Shown here: piece by piece, positions 22,134 to 33,153 of the stretch
Layout: every line of letters begins with the position of its first letter
How positions within the stretch are numbered: position 1 is the first letter of the stretch
Assembly: GCF_013373865.1 (NCBI RefSeq)
Contig: NC_050467.1
Span: forward strand, 36,503,132-36,567,131
Direction: 5' to 3'
DNA: 64,000 nt
Source: Monomorium pharaonis
Lineage: Eukaryota > Arthropoda > Insecta > Hymenoptera > Formicidae
Made by a program: the position numbers and the translations under genes
Notes under the pieces: model-generated
Database searches by the model: none
Told to the model about the DNA's origin: nothing
Seen by the model: the letters and a program-made list of their open reading frames with translations, nothing else

Positions 22134-22814
22134 TTACACTGTGCAAACCGGACACAAGTTACTGGGAATCATTACAAACATGGGCTGTCTACAATTTGAG
22201 CAATATTTTCCATCCAGCCTACCGAACGCATTAGTAATATATTTACTAAAAGCATGCATTATTCCGAAATCAGTGTCCGCTATTCGCATAATGCATTCGG
22301 CACATACTGAATATGTACCACCCGTGGTGTAATAAAAGTATATACCGCAATGTTTCGATCTTGCGGTTATGGCACGCACTTCCGCAGGTGTCAAATGTTT
22401 CTCAACGACATCGATATAATCCTCGCTGTCCTCGCTGCAATCATCACTAATGTAGTTACTATCTTCCGATGCTACGCTCTCTTCATCCATTATATCCTCA
22501 AAATTAATGTCATTCACAACGTCTATTATCTGGGCATTGTCCATTTGTTGTATATTGTCCACAACATTAAAGTTTTCCGGATGATTATCCGCAATGTTTA
22601 TCACATTATTTGCACCATCCACAATATCTATCACTTCGTTTTCATCGTCTGCAATGTCTATCATTTCGACATCATCATCGTCCGCAATGTCTATCACTTC
22701 GACATCATCGTCCGCAATGTCTATCACTTTGACATCATCGTCTGCAATGTCTATCACTTCGACATCATCGTCCGCAATGTCTACAAGTTCCACCATCACT
22801 TTATTCGAAGTCAT
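22134..22814 (-). CDS. Acidic repeat protein with C-terminal zinc-binding cysteines
   Basis: The first 75 residues are repeats of an octa- to decapeptide V-E-V-I-D-I-A-D-D-D, then further acidic linkers. The C-terminal third has paired cysteines: CGIYFYY...CAEC, then YCSNC and a final CPVC, arranged like a treble-clef or RING-type zinc site. I know no function. The stop and start are clear (ATG at 22814), and the frame is intact. A shorter relative lies at 49.71 kb in copy C (VELVD start conserved, repeats fewer), so repeat number changes between copies. Being the outermost right-arm gene next to repeated terminal DNA, it may be an early or host-interaction protein; that is a guess. Confidence 0.55.
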   Translation of the reverse strand: MTSNKVMVELVDIADDDVEVIDIADDDVKVIDIADDDVEVIDIADDDDVEMIDIADDENEVIDIVDGANNVINIADNHPENFNVVDNIQQMDNAQIIDVVNDINFEDIMDEESVASEDSNYISDDCSEDSEDYIDVVEKHLTPAEVRAITARSKHCGIYFYYTTGGTYSVCAECIMRIADTDFGIMHAFSKYITNAFGRLDGKYCSNCRQPMFVMIPSNLCPVCTV

Positions 22815-22829
22815 TTTTTCACGTCACAC

Positions 22830-23880
22830 TGATTCGCTCACATGAACTTCTCACATCTTGAACTTCAAGTCGACTGTGCGATCGTGCATTTTCTGACCAT
22901 TTATATACTTCCTATAACCCTTTGTCTTCCTTTGTCTCAACCAGAACATAGGCATCGCCATTTTTGTTTATATATAATTTCAAAGAAAGCTCCTAATTCT
23001 GCGAACAGCTGGATATCGGTGCTAAACCGCGAATCGCATCCCTTGTAGCGATTGAGGTGTCGGTGCGACAAACGTCTTTTATTTCTCCATCCTATACCAC
23101 TTCTCAAGTTTTCACATTATTTTATCTTCGATGGATTTCAAGAGTATCTTCTCCCATGACTACGCGTCTCATAAGTTAGCAGCCGATAAAAAAATTATAA
23201 CATTGTTGTTTACAAATTTTAACCGTTTGGACAATAGATTTCGTCTATCGCTGATAGTAGAGAGAATTTCAAAATTTTTTTTCCAACGACTTCCCCCTAC
23301 CCACATCTAATCTTTGTATATTTTATCTTTTTTCCCTTTGTCTCAACCGAAGTATTTTGTTATTTTGTTTTTTTAACTATACAATTTCACAGCGAGCCGC
23401 TATTTTTACAAGCAACTATCAGATATCGATACTTAACCGCAAATCGCATCCCTTCCACGAATCGCATCCCTTCCACGAATCGCATCCCTTATTTACAATT
23501 CAGTTAAAACGTCAGTCGGTGTGACAAACGTTTCTTATTTTGAATTATACACCACTTCTCAGATTTTTTTATATTATTTTGTCTTCGGTGGGTCTCAAAA
23601 GGTATCTTCTTCCACGACTACGTGCATTGTCCCCCCTCATTAGTCGACGCCGACACAGAAAATTACGGCGTTTCTATTTACAAAATTTTAACTGTTATGG
23701 CGACACATTTTGTCTATCACCGATAGCAAAGAGTAAGATTATTCCCACGACTTCCCCTCTCCACGTTTTCCCTTATTAATATCATGAGCTTGGTGTGAGT
23801 AAAAACGTGCAAAAATATATATGCGGTGAATGAGAGTAAGAGCGCGCGAGAGAACGCTAGACCGCATCCCTTATTTACAA
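22830..23880. repeat. Polinton right-arm terminal repeats (two and a part copies of a ~415-bp unit)
   Basis: Units start near 22925 and 23338 with TTTGTCTCAACC and share CGAATCGCATCCCTT, GTGTGACAAACGT, CACTTCTCA, GTCTATCRCYGATAG. In the second unit CGAATCGCATCCCTTCCA is itself repeated three times. The inverse of these motifs occurs near copy A's left end and at 43.4-44.25 kb. Non-coding; likely terminal inverted repeat and replication sequence. Confidence 0.65.
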
Positions 23881-23999
23881 GTTGTATCGATCGAAGCGTT
23901 GGCGCTGTCTTATCTAACGTCTAAATAATAACTTCCGACTGATGAAAGATTCCGCTACGTACGCAGCATCTCGCACAATAAGAAAGATGTACTTACTCA

Positions 24000-24560
24000 T
24001 TATCAGTCAGTCAGTCTCGAGTCGTCCACCCGTCGAGATGGACATTTCCGCGTCGGGACGGGCGTTTCCGCGAATTCAGTTTTTTACGCTTGTGAAAATT
24101 ACATGCAATCGGTCGCATGGTGGATGACTGCACTTCGCCTTCGGAGTCCGAATCATTCATGTCGTAACTGTTTTCCCCTAATCGATAAATTGTTATATTT
24201 GTAAAAAACTGGTAAATATCGAGGTCTTGCGTTAGATCTTGAAAAAATTTTTTCACAAATTCAGAGTCCATTAGCTCTTTTTGCTCCCAGTTCAACACAC
24301 AAGTGACATATGGATTACGCAAGTGACATGGATTACGTGAAAAAAATATCTCCTAACACGACGAAAGTCGTAATGTAAGTCTAAAAACTATACGTTTCTA
24401 ATATCTTGGGGGAGGGGGAATCTTTTGAAGTCGGCTCATCGTTAAAAAAATTAAAAAATCTAATGATGGCTTGATTCCAAAAGATCTTTTCATTCCCAGT
24501 ACAACATGGTATACAGTGACATATGGAGTACGTGAAAAATCTTGGGGGGGGGGGGATTGG
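24000..24560. other. Border region right of Polinton copy A
   Basis: A minus-strand frame of 103 codons (24322-24011) has no recognised domain and is not called. The motif AGTGACATATGGA followed by TACGTGAAAAA occurs at 24302-24345 and again at 24512-24535. The stretch 24418-24486 is an imperfect palindrome (ATCTTTTG...CAAAAGATC). These look like ends of small elements. Confidence 0.35.
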
Positions 24561-24735
24561 TTTAAAAACTCCTGAGCTCCGAGGGGAGTGTGGGGGTGCG
24601 GGGGTCTCTTGCTGTTAAAGGAGCAGGGGGCGTCACGTTGGTGGGGAGAAAATGACGCCTCCCCTCCCCTTTACCAGCAAGAAATCCCCCGCACCCCCGC
24701 ACCCCCCTCGGAGCTCCCGAGTTAGAACCGGCTTA
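24557..24735. repeat. GC-rich inverted repeat (hairpin)
   Basis: Two arms of about 80 bases, sharing GAGCTCCGAGGGG, GGGGTGCGGGGG and TCTTGCTG, face each other around a short spacer near 24650. It can form a very stable hairpin and lies just beside the transposase fragment, but no target duplication was seen. Confidence 0.7.
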
Positions 24736-24886
24736 GCTTTCCTACTATCTAACCATTGTTACCAAAATAGCAGATTTTTATGTCTGCTATTAATTGGTTG
24801 AAGGGATCTGCCTCCAATTTTTTAACTCGTCGCCGCCATAAAAATTCACAGAGGTGATCTGCAAGATTGCTCTTTTGGACGCCACC

Positions 24887-25776
24887 TCAAGAAAGGAATC
24901 GCCTCATACCCCGCCAAGAAGACTCAATGTTTTGAGTGTGAGTTCCAGTATTGGGATCCACGAAATTCTCGGAATGATTCACAGTTCTATGTATAAAACC
25001 ATGATTTTCAATGTTTATGTATCTTTTCCAACAATCGGTATGGATCTCTGTCCCTTCTGCAACGTGTTTCTTGATCAAGCCAATTAATGTGGCTTGGTCT
25101 CTTTTATTATCGGGACAAATCTCCAAACGATAATTGTGTGCATGGCCTCTATGAATCATTCCAAGGATCCAGGATCCTTCCACAATACGTCCTCTCTCAT
25201 ACTTCCGACGCCCAATTTTGCACTCGTCAATTTCAACCACTTGACCAACATCTCCAATTTTACCTTCTTCTTCTAAGTGTTGATCAAGAGCAATCAAGCA
25301 GACCTTTCTGCAAAAAGAGAATCTATCGGCGACAGTTTCGGATGAAATTGCTTGTCCCTCAACAATACTGCTCTCACGTATAGTTTGCTCAAAATTAAAA
25401 TTAAGAGCAAAATTATACGTAATTAGCATGCATGCTGCTGCTGAAATATGGCATTTTTCAAACCAAGTGTTTTCAGCAACAGTATGTACATGCCGATCTT
25501 TTTTTTTTCACAAACAAATCGACCACAAGTCATATATGATTCTTGTAATATCATTCTCTTCTTATGTTTCCTACAAAATCGTTAAACTGGAATGAGTTCT
25601 AAATCCCTTAACCATTGGAGAGTCTTCTCCCGATCTTGTAGAATTAAATTTAAATTAAAAATATTATATTTTTGATCCATTAGGAAGAGAAAAAAAAAAC
25701 AAGAAGAATAAGAAATGAAAGAAATAAAGATAATATATAAAACAAAAAAATCGGGAAAACAATTGCCTCTGCTCAC
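24887..25776 (-). pseudogene. Merlin-like (ISXO2/IS1595-type) DDE transposase, broken
   Basis: The intact part (25429-24887) has VVEIDECKIGRRKYERGR with the first Asp, IHTDCWKRYINI with the second, and HTQNIESSWRGMRR with the third acidic position. This is the ISXO2-like domain used by bacterial IS1595 and by eukaryotic Merlin transposons. The N-terminal part is scattered over 25776-25430: TLQWLRDLELIP at 25590-25630, a stop, then CRKHKKRMILQESYMTCGRF, a zinc-ribbon remnant, and CHISAAACM before the intact frame. Stops and frameshifts show a dead copy. The codon use and AT content match the surroundings, so it is an old eukaryotic transposon and not bacterial contamination. The end at FLS* is slightly short of the family. 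Confidence 0.75.
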
Positions 25777-25789
25777 TATAATATCGCCT

Positions 25790-26500
25790 CAAAAATACTT
25801 GAGAAGAATAACAAGAACGCACGGTCAACAGCTCTGCTTATATACCGCGAACGCTAAGATAGTTTTGTACCATAAACACTGAGGTGCAATGGTGTAATCA
25901 GTGCTCAAGTTTAGCTGCCCTTTCCAAGCCGATTCCCGAAGCGACGCCTCTTATCGTTGCAGCTTCCACCACCGCGCAAAGCCTTGACGGCCGAGCCGCC
26001 GATCTCGCGCGTGACGCTTTGTCTCAGTCACTGTATGCGGACCCCCCCTCCTCCCCACTAACAAGACCATTTTGGTGCTAGCGTCCAAAAACTTACATCA
26101 CAGATAAAAAGGTATGGGTAGATCATGCTTCGCATGGAAAGTCAAAATCCCAATGGTACAGAAAACACATGAGCGAGGCTCACCCCGTTCCAGTATTAAC
26201 AAATAAAATTAACTAATAAAACTCGAATTGTGTTAGATGAGTTATATGAGGTTTTGAACATTTAACGTCGTTTTTCTCAAAAACTATTGTCTTTACGGCA
26301 AAAATTAATAGAATATAAAATGTGTATTTCGATGAGATCTACAACTTTTATTTCAAGTATTTTTCAAAATTCTCATTATTTACGAAAATAAATGAAAAAA
26401 ACCATGATTTTTATGGTTTTTTCATGGTTTCCGCCATGAAAATCAAATTTGCGCCAATTTTCATTATCATATTCGTAATCAGCGAGTCAAAATACATAAG
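25790..26500. other. No gene recognised
   Basis: Non-coding. The piece 26440-26530 (GCCAATTTTCA...GAGTCAAAATACATAAGAAT...GGTCCGACC) is distantly similar to the duplicated unit at 63.37-63.60 kb. Confidence 0.4.
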
Positions 26501-28067
26501 AATACAAAGTTTCAAATAAATCGGGGGTCCGACCTATTCGGAAGTTTATCCCCCGCTTCACGTTGCGACTTAGCGCGTCGGCGTTCGCGTTCGCTGGACC
26601 GGCCTTATAAATGATTTCGTAATCATATTCCTCCAGCTTTAATCGCCATTGGGTCAATCTTGATCTGGGGTCATTCACGTTAAATAGCCATATGAGGGGT
26701 TTGTGGTCGGTTACTTAAATCTCGTTCCATAAACATATGGTCGAAAATGTTTTACAGCCCACACTATTGCAAGTAGTTCTTTCTCTGTGGTGCTGTAGTT
26801 TTGCTCGGCGCGGTTTAATTTTCTGCTCGCGTAGGCAATGGGACAGTCTATTCCTATCGGTCCCTGTGACAGTACGGCGCCTATTGCATAATCTGAGGCG
26901 TCGGTAGTCACGTTAAATTCTTTTGTAAAGTCTGGATACCGGAGTACGGGTGCCGTTGTTAATTTCTCTTTTAACGTATTGAAGGCTGTTTGCTGTTCGG
27001 CAGTCCACGCGAATGTTTCCGTCTTTTTTGTTAATTTCGTTAATGGTTTTGCAATCTTGGAGAAATTGCTGATAAATTTTCTGTAATATCCGGCCAGGCC
27101 TATAAACGATTGGATATCTTTGACCTTTTGTGGCTCCGGAAAATCTTTTATGGCTTGCAGTTTTGCCGGGTCGGGCGATATTTCATCGTCGGAAATTACA
27201 TGTCCTAGGTAATTTATTCCTTGCGCAGGAACTCACATTTGTCCGGTTGCAGCTTTAAGTTCGCTTCTCATAAGCGTTGCAATACTTCCGTTAGACGTTT
27301 ATTATGTTCGTTTAGACTCGATCCGTATATCACTATGTCATCGAGATATACTAAACATCTGAATTCTTGAATTCCCATGAGTACCCCCCCCGTATCCCCC
27401 GAATATCCCCCGAGTTCATCAGCCTCTGGAATGTGGCTGGCGCATTTTTTAATCCGAAGGGCATTCGACTATATTCGTAATGTCCGTATGGTGTCGAGAA
27501 CGCTGTCTTTTGTTTATCTTGCTCAGCCATTGGTATCTGATAATACCCTGACGCTAAATTTAGCGTCGAAAAATATTTGGCGTTTCCCAATTGGTAGAGG
27601 AAAAGAATCGCCAATTGTCAGATCGTTAAGCTTTTGAAAATCGATCACGATTCGAAGCTTTGGTTTTCCAGACGAGTCAGCTTTTTTGGGTACCACTAGT
27701 AGTAGTGCATTCCATTGGCTCGTGCTGGCTCTGATAATGCCATCATGTAGCATTTGTTTTATCTGTGTATTTACCTCTTCCTTATGCTTCGCGGGGAGGC
27801 GATACGGCCGTACGTTGACCGGCGATGAGTTGGCTTGTGTACGTATCTCGTGTTTCACTGCTGCAGTGCATGTTAGTGGTTCTCCATTTAGGTGGAAGGT
27901 ATCTTGGTATTCTTCATATATCCGTGTAAGGGCCTGTCGTTCTTCCGAATTGAGATGCCGGGTACGCAATGTTTGTCAGATCCGTTCCGCCTCGTTGATA
28001 ACCGCGATATCTGGTGATCATTTTCGTCGTGATCTTCTATGATCACGTGCGGCGTGCGTATCTCTAC
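26487..28067 (-). pseudogene. Ty3/gypsy pol fragment (RT and RNase H), degenerate
   Basis: Read on the minus strand from 28067: a pre-RT region with QALTRIYEEYQDTFHLNGEP, then RT segments [49 protein letters not shown] and [13 protein letters not shown], then RNase H segments TTDASDYAIGAVLSQGPIG, NYSTTEKELLAIVWAVKHF and NADALSRN. Frames change at least five times and parts of the thumb are missing. The protein order is that of Ty3/gypsy. The upstream border joins the LINE fragment at about 28067; the downstream end fades at 26520. It is clearly older than the element at 49.8 kb. Confidence 0.85.
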
Positions 28068-28960
28068 CGGCTTATCAAGGTCGGAGAGAGGCTTTTGCGA
28101 TAGTATTTTAGTCTCCAGAGGGCACCGTTTACTCGGCTGGAAGTGGCCCCAATTTGCTCCGACCAGTTTAGGGTGCTGGAGAGACGAACGCCAAGATTTG
28201 TCGCGCTGTCGACGAACTCTATGGAAGACCCGTTTAAAGATAGCTGTAGGCTCCCGCCTGCGCGCATAGTATGCACGAAACGGGCACTGCCCAGCAAGAG
28301 CGCCTTCGTCTTCCCAGCATTGAGCGCCAGTCCATTTCGTCGAGACCATCGCTCAATAGCGGCGATGTCCTCCCTGATTCGTCCCAGAGCCGTTTCTAGG
28401 TCGCGCGGTGGAAAGTGAAGGTAGAGCTGCAGGTCGTCTGCGTAGAGGATGTGGTGACAGTGAGAGATGGAGTACCGTAGGTCATCGATGAAGATGGCAA
28501 AGAGGAGGGGGCCAAGAACGGAGCCCTGAGGGATACCACTGGTGACAGGGATCCAAGACGAGAGACCATCCGGTCCACGCACGCATTGGTGTCTGTCGGA
28601 GAGGTACGATCCGAGCCGGGCGGCGCGTGAGAGGCGGAAAATGGACAGCTTTTGCAGGAGGAGGTCGTGCCGAACCGAATCGAAGGCTTTGGAGAAGTTG
28701 AAAAGTATAAGCAGGGTAACCGATTGGCGATCGATGGCAGACCTGATATCGTTCGTTAGTTTGATAAGCGCTGTTTGCGTGCTGTTACCGCTGTGAAAAC
28801 CAGTCTGCATGGGGTCAAGAAGATTGTGAGAAAAGAGATAGGAAGAGAGCTGGTCGAATACAATTCGCTCAAGGATTTTGGACAGGTAACAAAGAAGAGA
28901 GATAGGGCGGAAATCGGCGTGGGACAAGGGGGACTTTATCTTAGGAAGAGGGATAATATG
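28068..28960 (-). pseudogene. LINE reverse transcriptase fragment (CR1/Jockey group)
   Basis: The frame has RPISLLCYLSKILERIVF, then a motif A region LILFNFSKAFDSVRHDLL, GIPQGSVLGPLLFAIFIDDL, and the catalytic HILYADDLQLYL. In motif A the usual catalytic Asp before FSKAFD is Asn (residue 77), so this copy is inactive even apart from truncation. Translation ends at LSPTLISR exactly where Ty3/gypsy sequence begins, so the thumb and 3' UTR are absent. LINE copies normally lose their 5' ends; loss of the 3' end here means later deletion or recombination. Confidence 0.8.
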
Positions 28961-29133
28961 TAATTTTTTACAGGGGGAGGGGAAAGTGGAGGAGTTAAGA
29001 GAGAGATTAAAAAGGTCGAGGATACAGGGGAAAGTGATGGGAAGGCTGTTTAAGACAAGACGGCGATTTATGCCATCGGGACCGGCAGAGTTCGAGGAGC
29101 ACCTGGAAAGAGCGGAGCGCAGGGTGACTGGTG

Positions 29134-30400
29134 TTATATGAGAGAAGAAAAAAACAGAGGAGTCGAAAGATGGAGGGAAAGGGGGATAGGAAAGAAAGGG
29201 TGTAAAGAAGGGGGAAAGCTAGGAGGAGAGGGAGGAGGAAAAGAGTGAGAGGAGGCAAAATAACTATTGAGGCTATCAAGAGAGAGACTCAAGGACGCTT
29301 GGGAAGATTTGGGCCTAGCGAGCCCCAGCGCTCGGAGCTCCGCCCAGAGCTGAGACGAGCCTACTGCGGCATTGAGACGTTGCATCAGATAGCGGTTTTT
29401 GGCAGAGGCGATGCAGAGACTGACCTCGTTGCGCAAGGCAAGGAAAGCAGCGCGGTGTGCCGCGGAAGGATGCCTGGAATGTAGTCGTCTAGTGGCATCT
29501 CTCCTGCGTATCAGAGAACGAATCGTCGAGTCTAACCAGGGAGCAGGTGGCCTTCGTGCGAGGAAGAAGCGCTGGGGGGCAAGGAGGTCGCGCGCGGCAG
29601 TGAAGTGCCCGGTGAGACACTTGACCCTCACATCCACAGAAGGGGCGCGGTAAGCGAGAGACCAATCGAGTAAATCTAGCAAGTCGCAGAAGGCATCGGC
29701 GTTGAAACGGGAGTAGTCGCACACGAAGACAACGCGTGGGGACATCCGATAAACGTGGAGATCGAGCGTGACCTCGATGAGGTCGTGAGCGGAAAGAAAC
29801 GGAAGCGGTTTTTGGGAGTGGGATATAAGGAGAGCACGGTCGCTGATGAGGCAATGGTCAATCAGAGTATGTGAGGATGCGGTATGATGCGTAGGAGAGA
29901 AAGGAACGATATATAGGTGCGAGGAGGTGCAGAAATCGAGGAAGATGTCGGATTCGAAAGAACGGCGATTTAGGTCGACGTTTAAGTCACCCATGATGAC
30001 TGCGATGGGAAGAAAGGGATGTAGCCTCTCGAAATCGGTCCAAAAGATGTCGAGGTGACCCACCTTGGGAGGGCGATAAACGAGAGCCAGTAGGAGAGAC
30101 CTCCCGTTCGCTAAGGATAGGTCCAGGAAAAGGTATTCGGGCTGAGCGTAGTACGGATTTAGAGACGCGGCGAGGAATTTTGTTTTTAGTTCTGCGTGCA
30201 CGTAGCAGCCAATCCCTCCATCCCCTCTTCCCACTCGTGTCTAATTAAACTGTAGCCATGGAGACAAACAAAAGAATCAGGGGTATGAGACTTAAGCCAT
30301 GTCTCAGACATGGCCACAATGTCGTATGAGTTTCGGGAGAAGAAATCATCAAACTCGGCAAAGTGGGGGAGGAGGGACTGGCAGTTCACGTGACAGAGGC
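29134..30400 (-). pseudogene. LINE AP-endonuclease domain, frameshifted
   Basis: The first part is in the frame 30389-30186 (CQSLLPHFAEFDDFF, IVAMSETWLKSHT) and the rest in 30234-29134 (GGIGCYVHAELKTKF, LALVYRPPKVGH, AVIMGDLNVDLN, HTLIDHCLIS). These are the endonuclease/exonuclease/phosphatase motifs: ETW, YRPP, GDLN and DH. A frameshift lies near 30230. After the endonuclease comes the spacer leading to the reverse transcriptase, broken at 29134-28927. It belongs with the RT fragment as ORF2 of one LINE. Confidence 0.8.
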
Positions 30401-30418
30401 GGAGAGAACCACCACGAT

Positions 30419-31668
30419 CTACCGGGGGTCACTTCTTTGGCCGGGATGGCTGCTTGGGGACCGCCCCAGGATCGGCAGCACGCCCGCCCGACGAGGCCGC
30501 AGGGCGCACCGCAATCGCGTCAAGAGATGTAGAGCCAAGGCACTGGGAAGCAGAAAGCCCTCCCGCACTCGTGGATCGACAAGGGACTGGGGAGCACGGA
30601 GCCCCAGCGGCAGGAGCAGCAGACCCCGTCGAACGCAGCCGGAGGGGGTCGGCGATGAGCTCGGCGAGGTGGCAGCCATGGCGCAACCGAACGGGAGATG
30701 CGGAGAGATCGCATTTAACATATATGTAGCCGTTGCGGACCCAAACGCGGTGAAGCCGACCCTCCGCGGCCGCACGTCTCGCCTCGCCGAGAGTACGCCT
30801 GGTCGTAGCAGGCAGCCTCTCATTTACGTCTATCCTGGAGCCAGCAAGCGACGTCCGAACCCTCGAGAGCTCCCCGGGTCCTCTTCCCAGCCAGCCAGCG
30901 GTTTCGGACCACAGGCGAGGAGAGCCAGACTATCGGAGGGCGAGGGCGATCCCCGCGCGCCGGATTGCGTCTGCACGATATTATGTCATCCGGGGAGACA
31001 GCGACCCCCAAGGCCGCGGCGATACTGGCAGCCACGACGCGAGGGTCCTCCGCCGGGCGCTCCAGGACGCCGAAAAGAATGAGCTCGGCGCTGATTCCGG
31101 CGCGCTCAAGGGCCTCCAGCCGCTCCTCAAGGTCAGCACCGCCGGAGCCCCCGGAGACGCGCGCACTCCACGAGTCTCGTCCGGTCTCGATCGTGAGCGT
31201 GGTCGCAGAGAGGTCGTGGGTCCTGAGGTCGAGAGCATCCGTCCAAGCAGAAAGGTCGGTCAGAGAAGAGGCGAAACCCTGAATGCTCCGCTCCAGTGAG
31301 GACAGCTGCGCTCCAATGGAGGAAAAGCCCGCAAGCGTTGATTTGATGTTGGAAATCTTGGATTCAACGCTTATGAGTTTGGAAAGAAGTGTCGAGTGGA
31401 GGTCTCCCGATGCAGCAGAGGCCGCCGGAGAGACGTCGCGAGCGCCCGTCGCGGCCGCCGCCGCGCCGCCGTGCGGCGCAGGCTCAATGAGCTTGTTTGA
31501 TTTGCAGATCGGACACCAAAACTCCACACGAGCCGCGACGTCAGCGTCGCCTGAAACATCACGGACAAGACAGTATTCGAGATGAAAAAGGTGTTGCGGA
31601 AAACGTTCACATCGCCAGGCACCGGTGGCCGCGATAAATCGTTTGCATATGCCACAAGCGAATGTCAT
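30419..31668 (-). pseudogene. LINE ORF1 protein with PHD-like zinc finger
   Basis: The frame from 31668 to 30820 begins CGICKRF...CERFPQHLFHLEYC...CPIC, a PHD-like zinc finger, followed by an Ala/Gly linker, a coiled coil (KLISVESKISNIKSTLAGFS, DLEERLEALERAGISAELIL) and a basic C-terminal part with WLAGKRTRGALE. The conserved continuation (RIDVNERLPATTRRTLGEAR) is in another frame beyond 30840, so the gene is shifted there. Such PHD-finger ORF1 proteins accompany CR1/Jockey-group LINEs and bind their RNA. It is GC-rich (unlike the surroundings), as is the whole LINE body. Confidence 0.7.
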
Positions 31669-32041
31669 TGCTCACCGTGACGGTGTATTGCGAGTCGGCC
31701 AACTTACGATGATAGTAAATAGAGAAACGGCCGCGTCGAGCTCCAAAGTTGTCGGTAGGCCGGTGTACGCACGTCAAGCACAAGCAGCACAGGCAGCACA
31801 AGCGGAGGGGACAGATCAACGACCGGCAGGCAGATATAGAAAATTCTGTCCACGGTCCGTGAATCCGAGCCACAGGAAAAAATGGAGAAATCTCGATGGA
31901 AACAGAAAGAGTACTCACGATGCGTGTTGCTGAGTCAAGCAAAAAGGCCCTTGACCAGATATCTGCAAGAAAAAAGGGGCAAAAAACAGCAGAAACAAGC
32001 GCGAAAAGCGGAGCACCAAATTAACACGTCCAAAGTGATAC

Positions 32042-32320
32042 TCACGTGAACAGAGAAGAGAGGTCGAAAGGAAATTCTATTATGTCTTGTGTAGGAGACC
32101 CAGCGCGATGAATAGGACGGTTTGAAAGGATATTAGGTAAATCAGAGTTTCTTACAATTATTGGGAACTCGGGTAGCGCAAGAAATAAGGGTAGAATTTC
32201 GTTTAATTCTTGTACCGGTTTGACGCGAATGGTTGGACGTGTAATGCTCCGTATTGCATTGCGGCGATTATATCTGCTACGTGAATTCAAATGTGAATGT
32301 CCTCTATTAGACAGGACCAT
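32042..32320 (-). other. Coding-like 5' internal fragment next to an LTR
   Basis: A 92-codon minus frame includes RPTIRVKPVQELNEILPLF and PEFPIIVRNSDLPNILSNRP. It lies directly inside the LTR copy at 32345-33005 in the right orientation to be the start of that element's gag region. I do not recognise the protein. It could be a Ty3/gypsy gag remnant. Confidence 0.3.
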
Positions 32321-32344
32321 CTATCGATATTTAATCGTTTAATA

Positions 32345-33005
32345 ATAACAGATCGGTTTGTGAAATATGATTGAGTTTTATGAAAGTCAGACAAAAATCC
32401 CTTACTTTATTGATAATGAACTTACGATGAATATTTCCTGTGAATAATTGAGTTGAGCCGCTTGTTCAGCAGAACTCCCGACACGTAGGGTGGTTAATGC
32501 CTGTTAGTATACGTCTTACCTGATTTGTGAAGCGACATAGGCAATAAAGAAAAAGAAAAAATCCTTGTATAGATTGTAGGAATGATATCGGGATTGTATG
32601 GAAAATGAGCGATCATAAATTAAATAATTAATCTGAAATAATTTAGCTTGATTTGTTTTAGCGGTACGAATTTAAATTTGGCAACTAGTGGTATTGTCTA
32701 AATGTAGAACGACCGTTATGCGGTCACTGTTCGCTCCTTTCACATGGGGGATCATCTCCGTCAGGCTAATCCTGTACATCCGTCAATATCATAGACAAAT
32801 GTATGGGCTGCACGCGAACTTAACTGCCTTAGTTAGGTGTTGACATCTAGACTATTGCCAAATTAATAGAAAACAATATTAACGCGAACGCGAGATCGCT
32901 CAGAGAATTTACCAGGCTGAGGGAATATGGATCTCAATATATGTTTTAATGTTGTTGCCTAATAATTATAAATATTCATTCAAGATTATTCATTCAATGT
33001 TTGCG
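32345..33005 (-). mobile_element. LTR, minus orientation (relative of the LTR at 4.86-6.77 kb)
   Basis: About 650 bp match the reverse complement of the interrupted LTR at 4.86-6.77 kb, with differences throughout. Here the TTAA site is uninterrupted (CACCTAACTAAGGC when read on the minus strand). It is followed on its 3' side by a coding-like fragment, so it is probably the 5' LTR of the broken element whose pol may be at 26.5-28.1 kb. Confidence 0.6.
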
Positions 33006-33153
33006 TTTAAAGAGTAAGATCGCTGTCAATTAGGTTGCGTGAACGTATTTTATGACTCCATTCTTGCTCTTCGGCGGAGTTTTCCACGTCACGTCGGGAG
33101 TAAAAAAAAAAAATAAAAAACAGAGTCAGGAATAACCAGATTGACAGGATATA

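Larger units (their letters stand above)
8950..24000. mobile_element. Maverick/Polinton (adintovirus-like) element, copy A
   Basis: The block carries the full diagnostic gene set of Polintons: retroviral-type integrase, protein-primed PolB, FtsK/HerA-type packaging ATPase, adenovirus-type protease, major capsid and penton proteins, plus a parvovirus-like phospholipase A2. Such elements are endogenous relatives of dsDNA viruses and are about 15-20 kb long. The borders are estimates. The left end (8980-9115) shares GTTGAGACAAAGG and AACGCTGTAATTTT with the inverse of the right-arm repeats (22.9-23.8 kb), which fits degenerate terminal inverted repeats. At least five genes carry stops or frameshifts, so this copy is not functional as it stands. 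Confidence 0.9.

Noticed and set aside
22350..22845. Plus-strand frames with HFDIIVRNVY and Ser/Thr repeats
   Set aside because: They are the antisense of the acidic repeat protein and repeat only because its DNA is repetitive.
24887..25429. IS1595-type transposase as bacterial contamination
   Set aside because: Merlin transposons use the same fold in animals; composition matches the region and the copy is decayed inside other insect elements.
29007..29279. Leu/Pro-rich minus-strand frame
   Set aside because: Lies in the degenerate spacer between LINE endonuclease and RT, in a frame unrelated to either.
30363..31585. Plus-strand frames rich in Arg and Pro
   Set aside because: GC-rich shadow frames of the LINE ORF1 and endonuclease on the minus strand.
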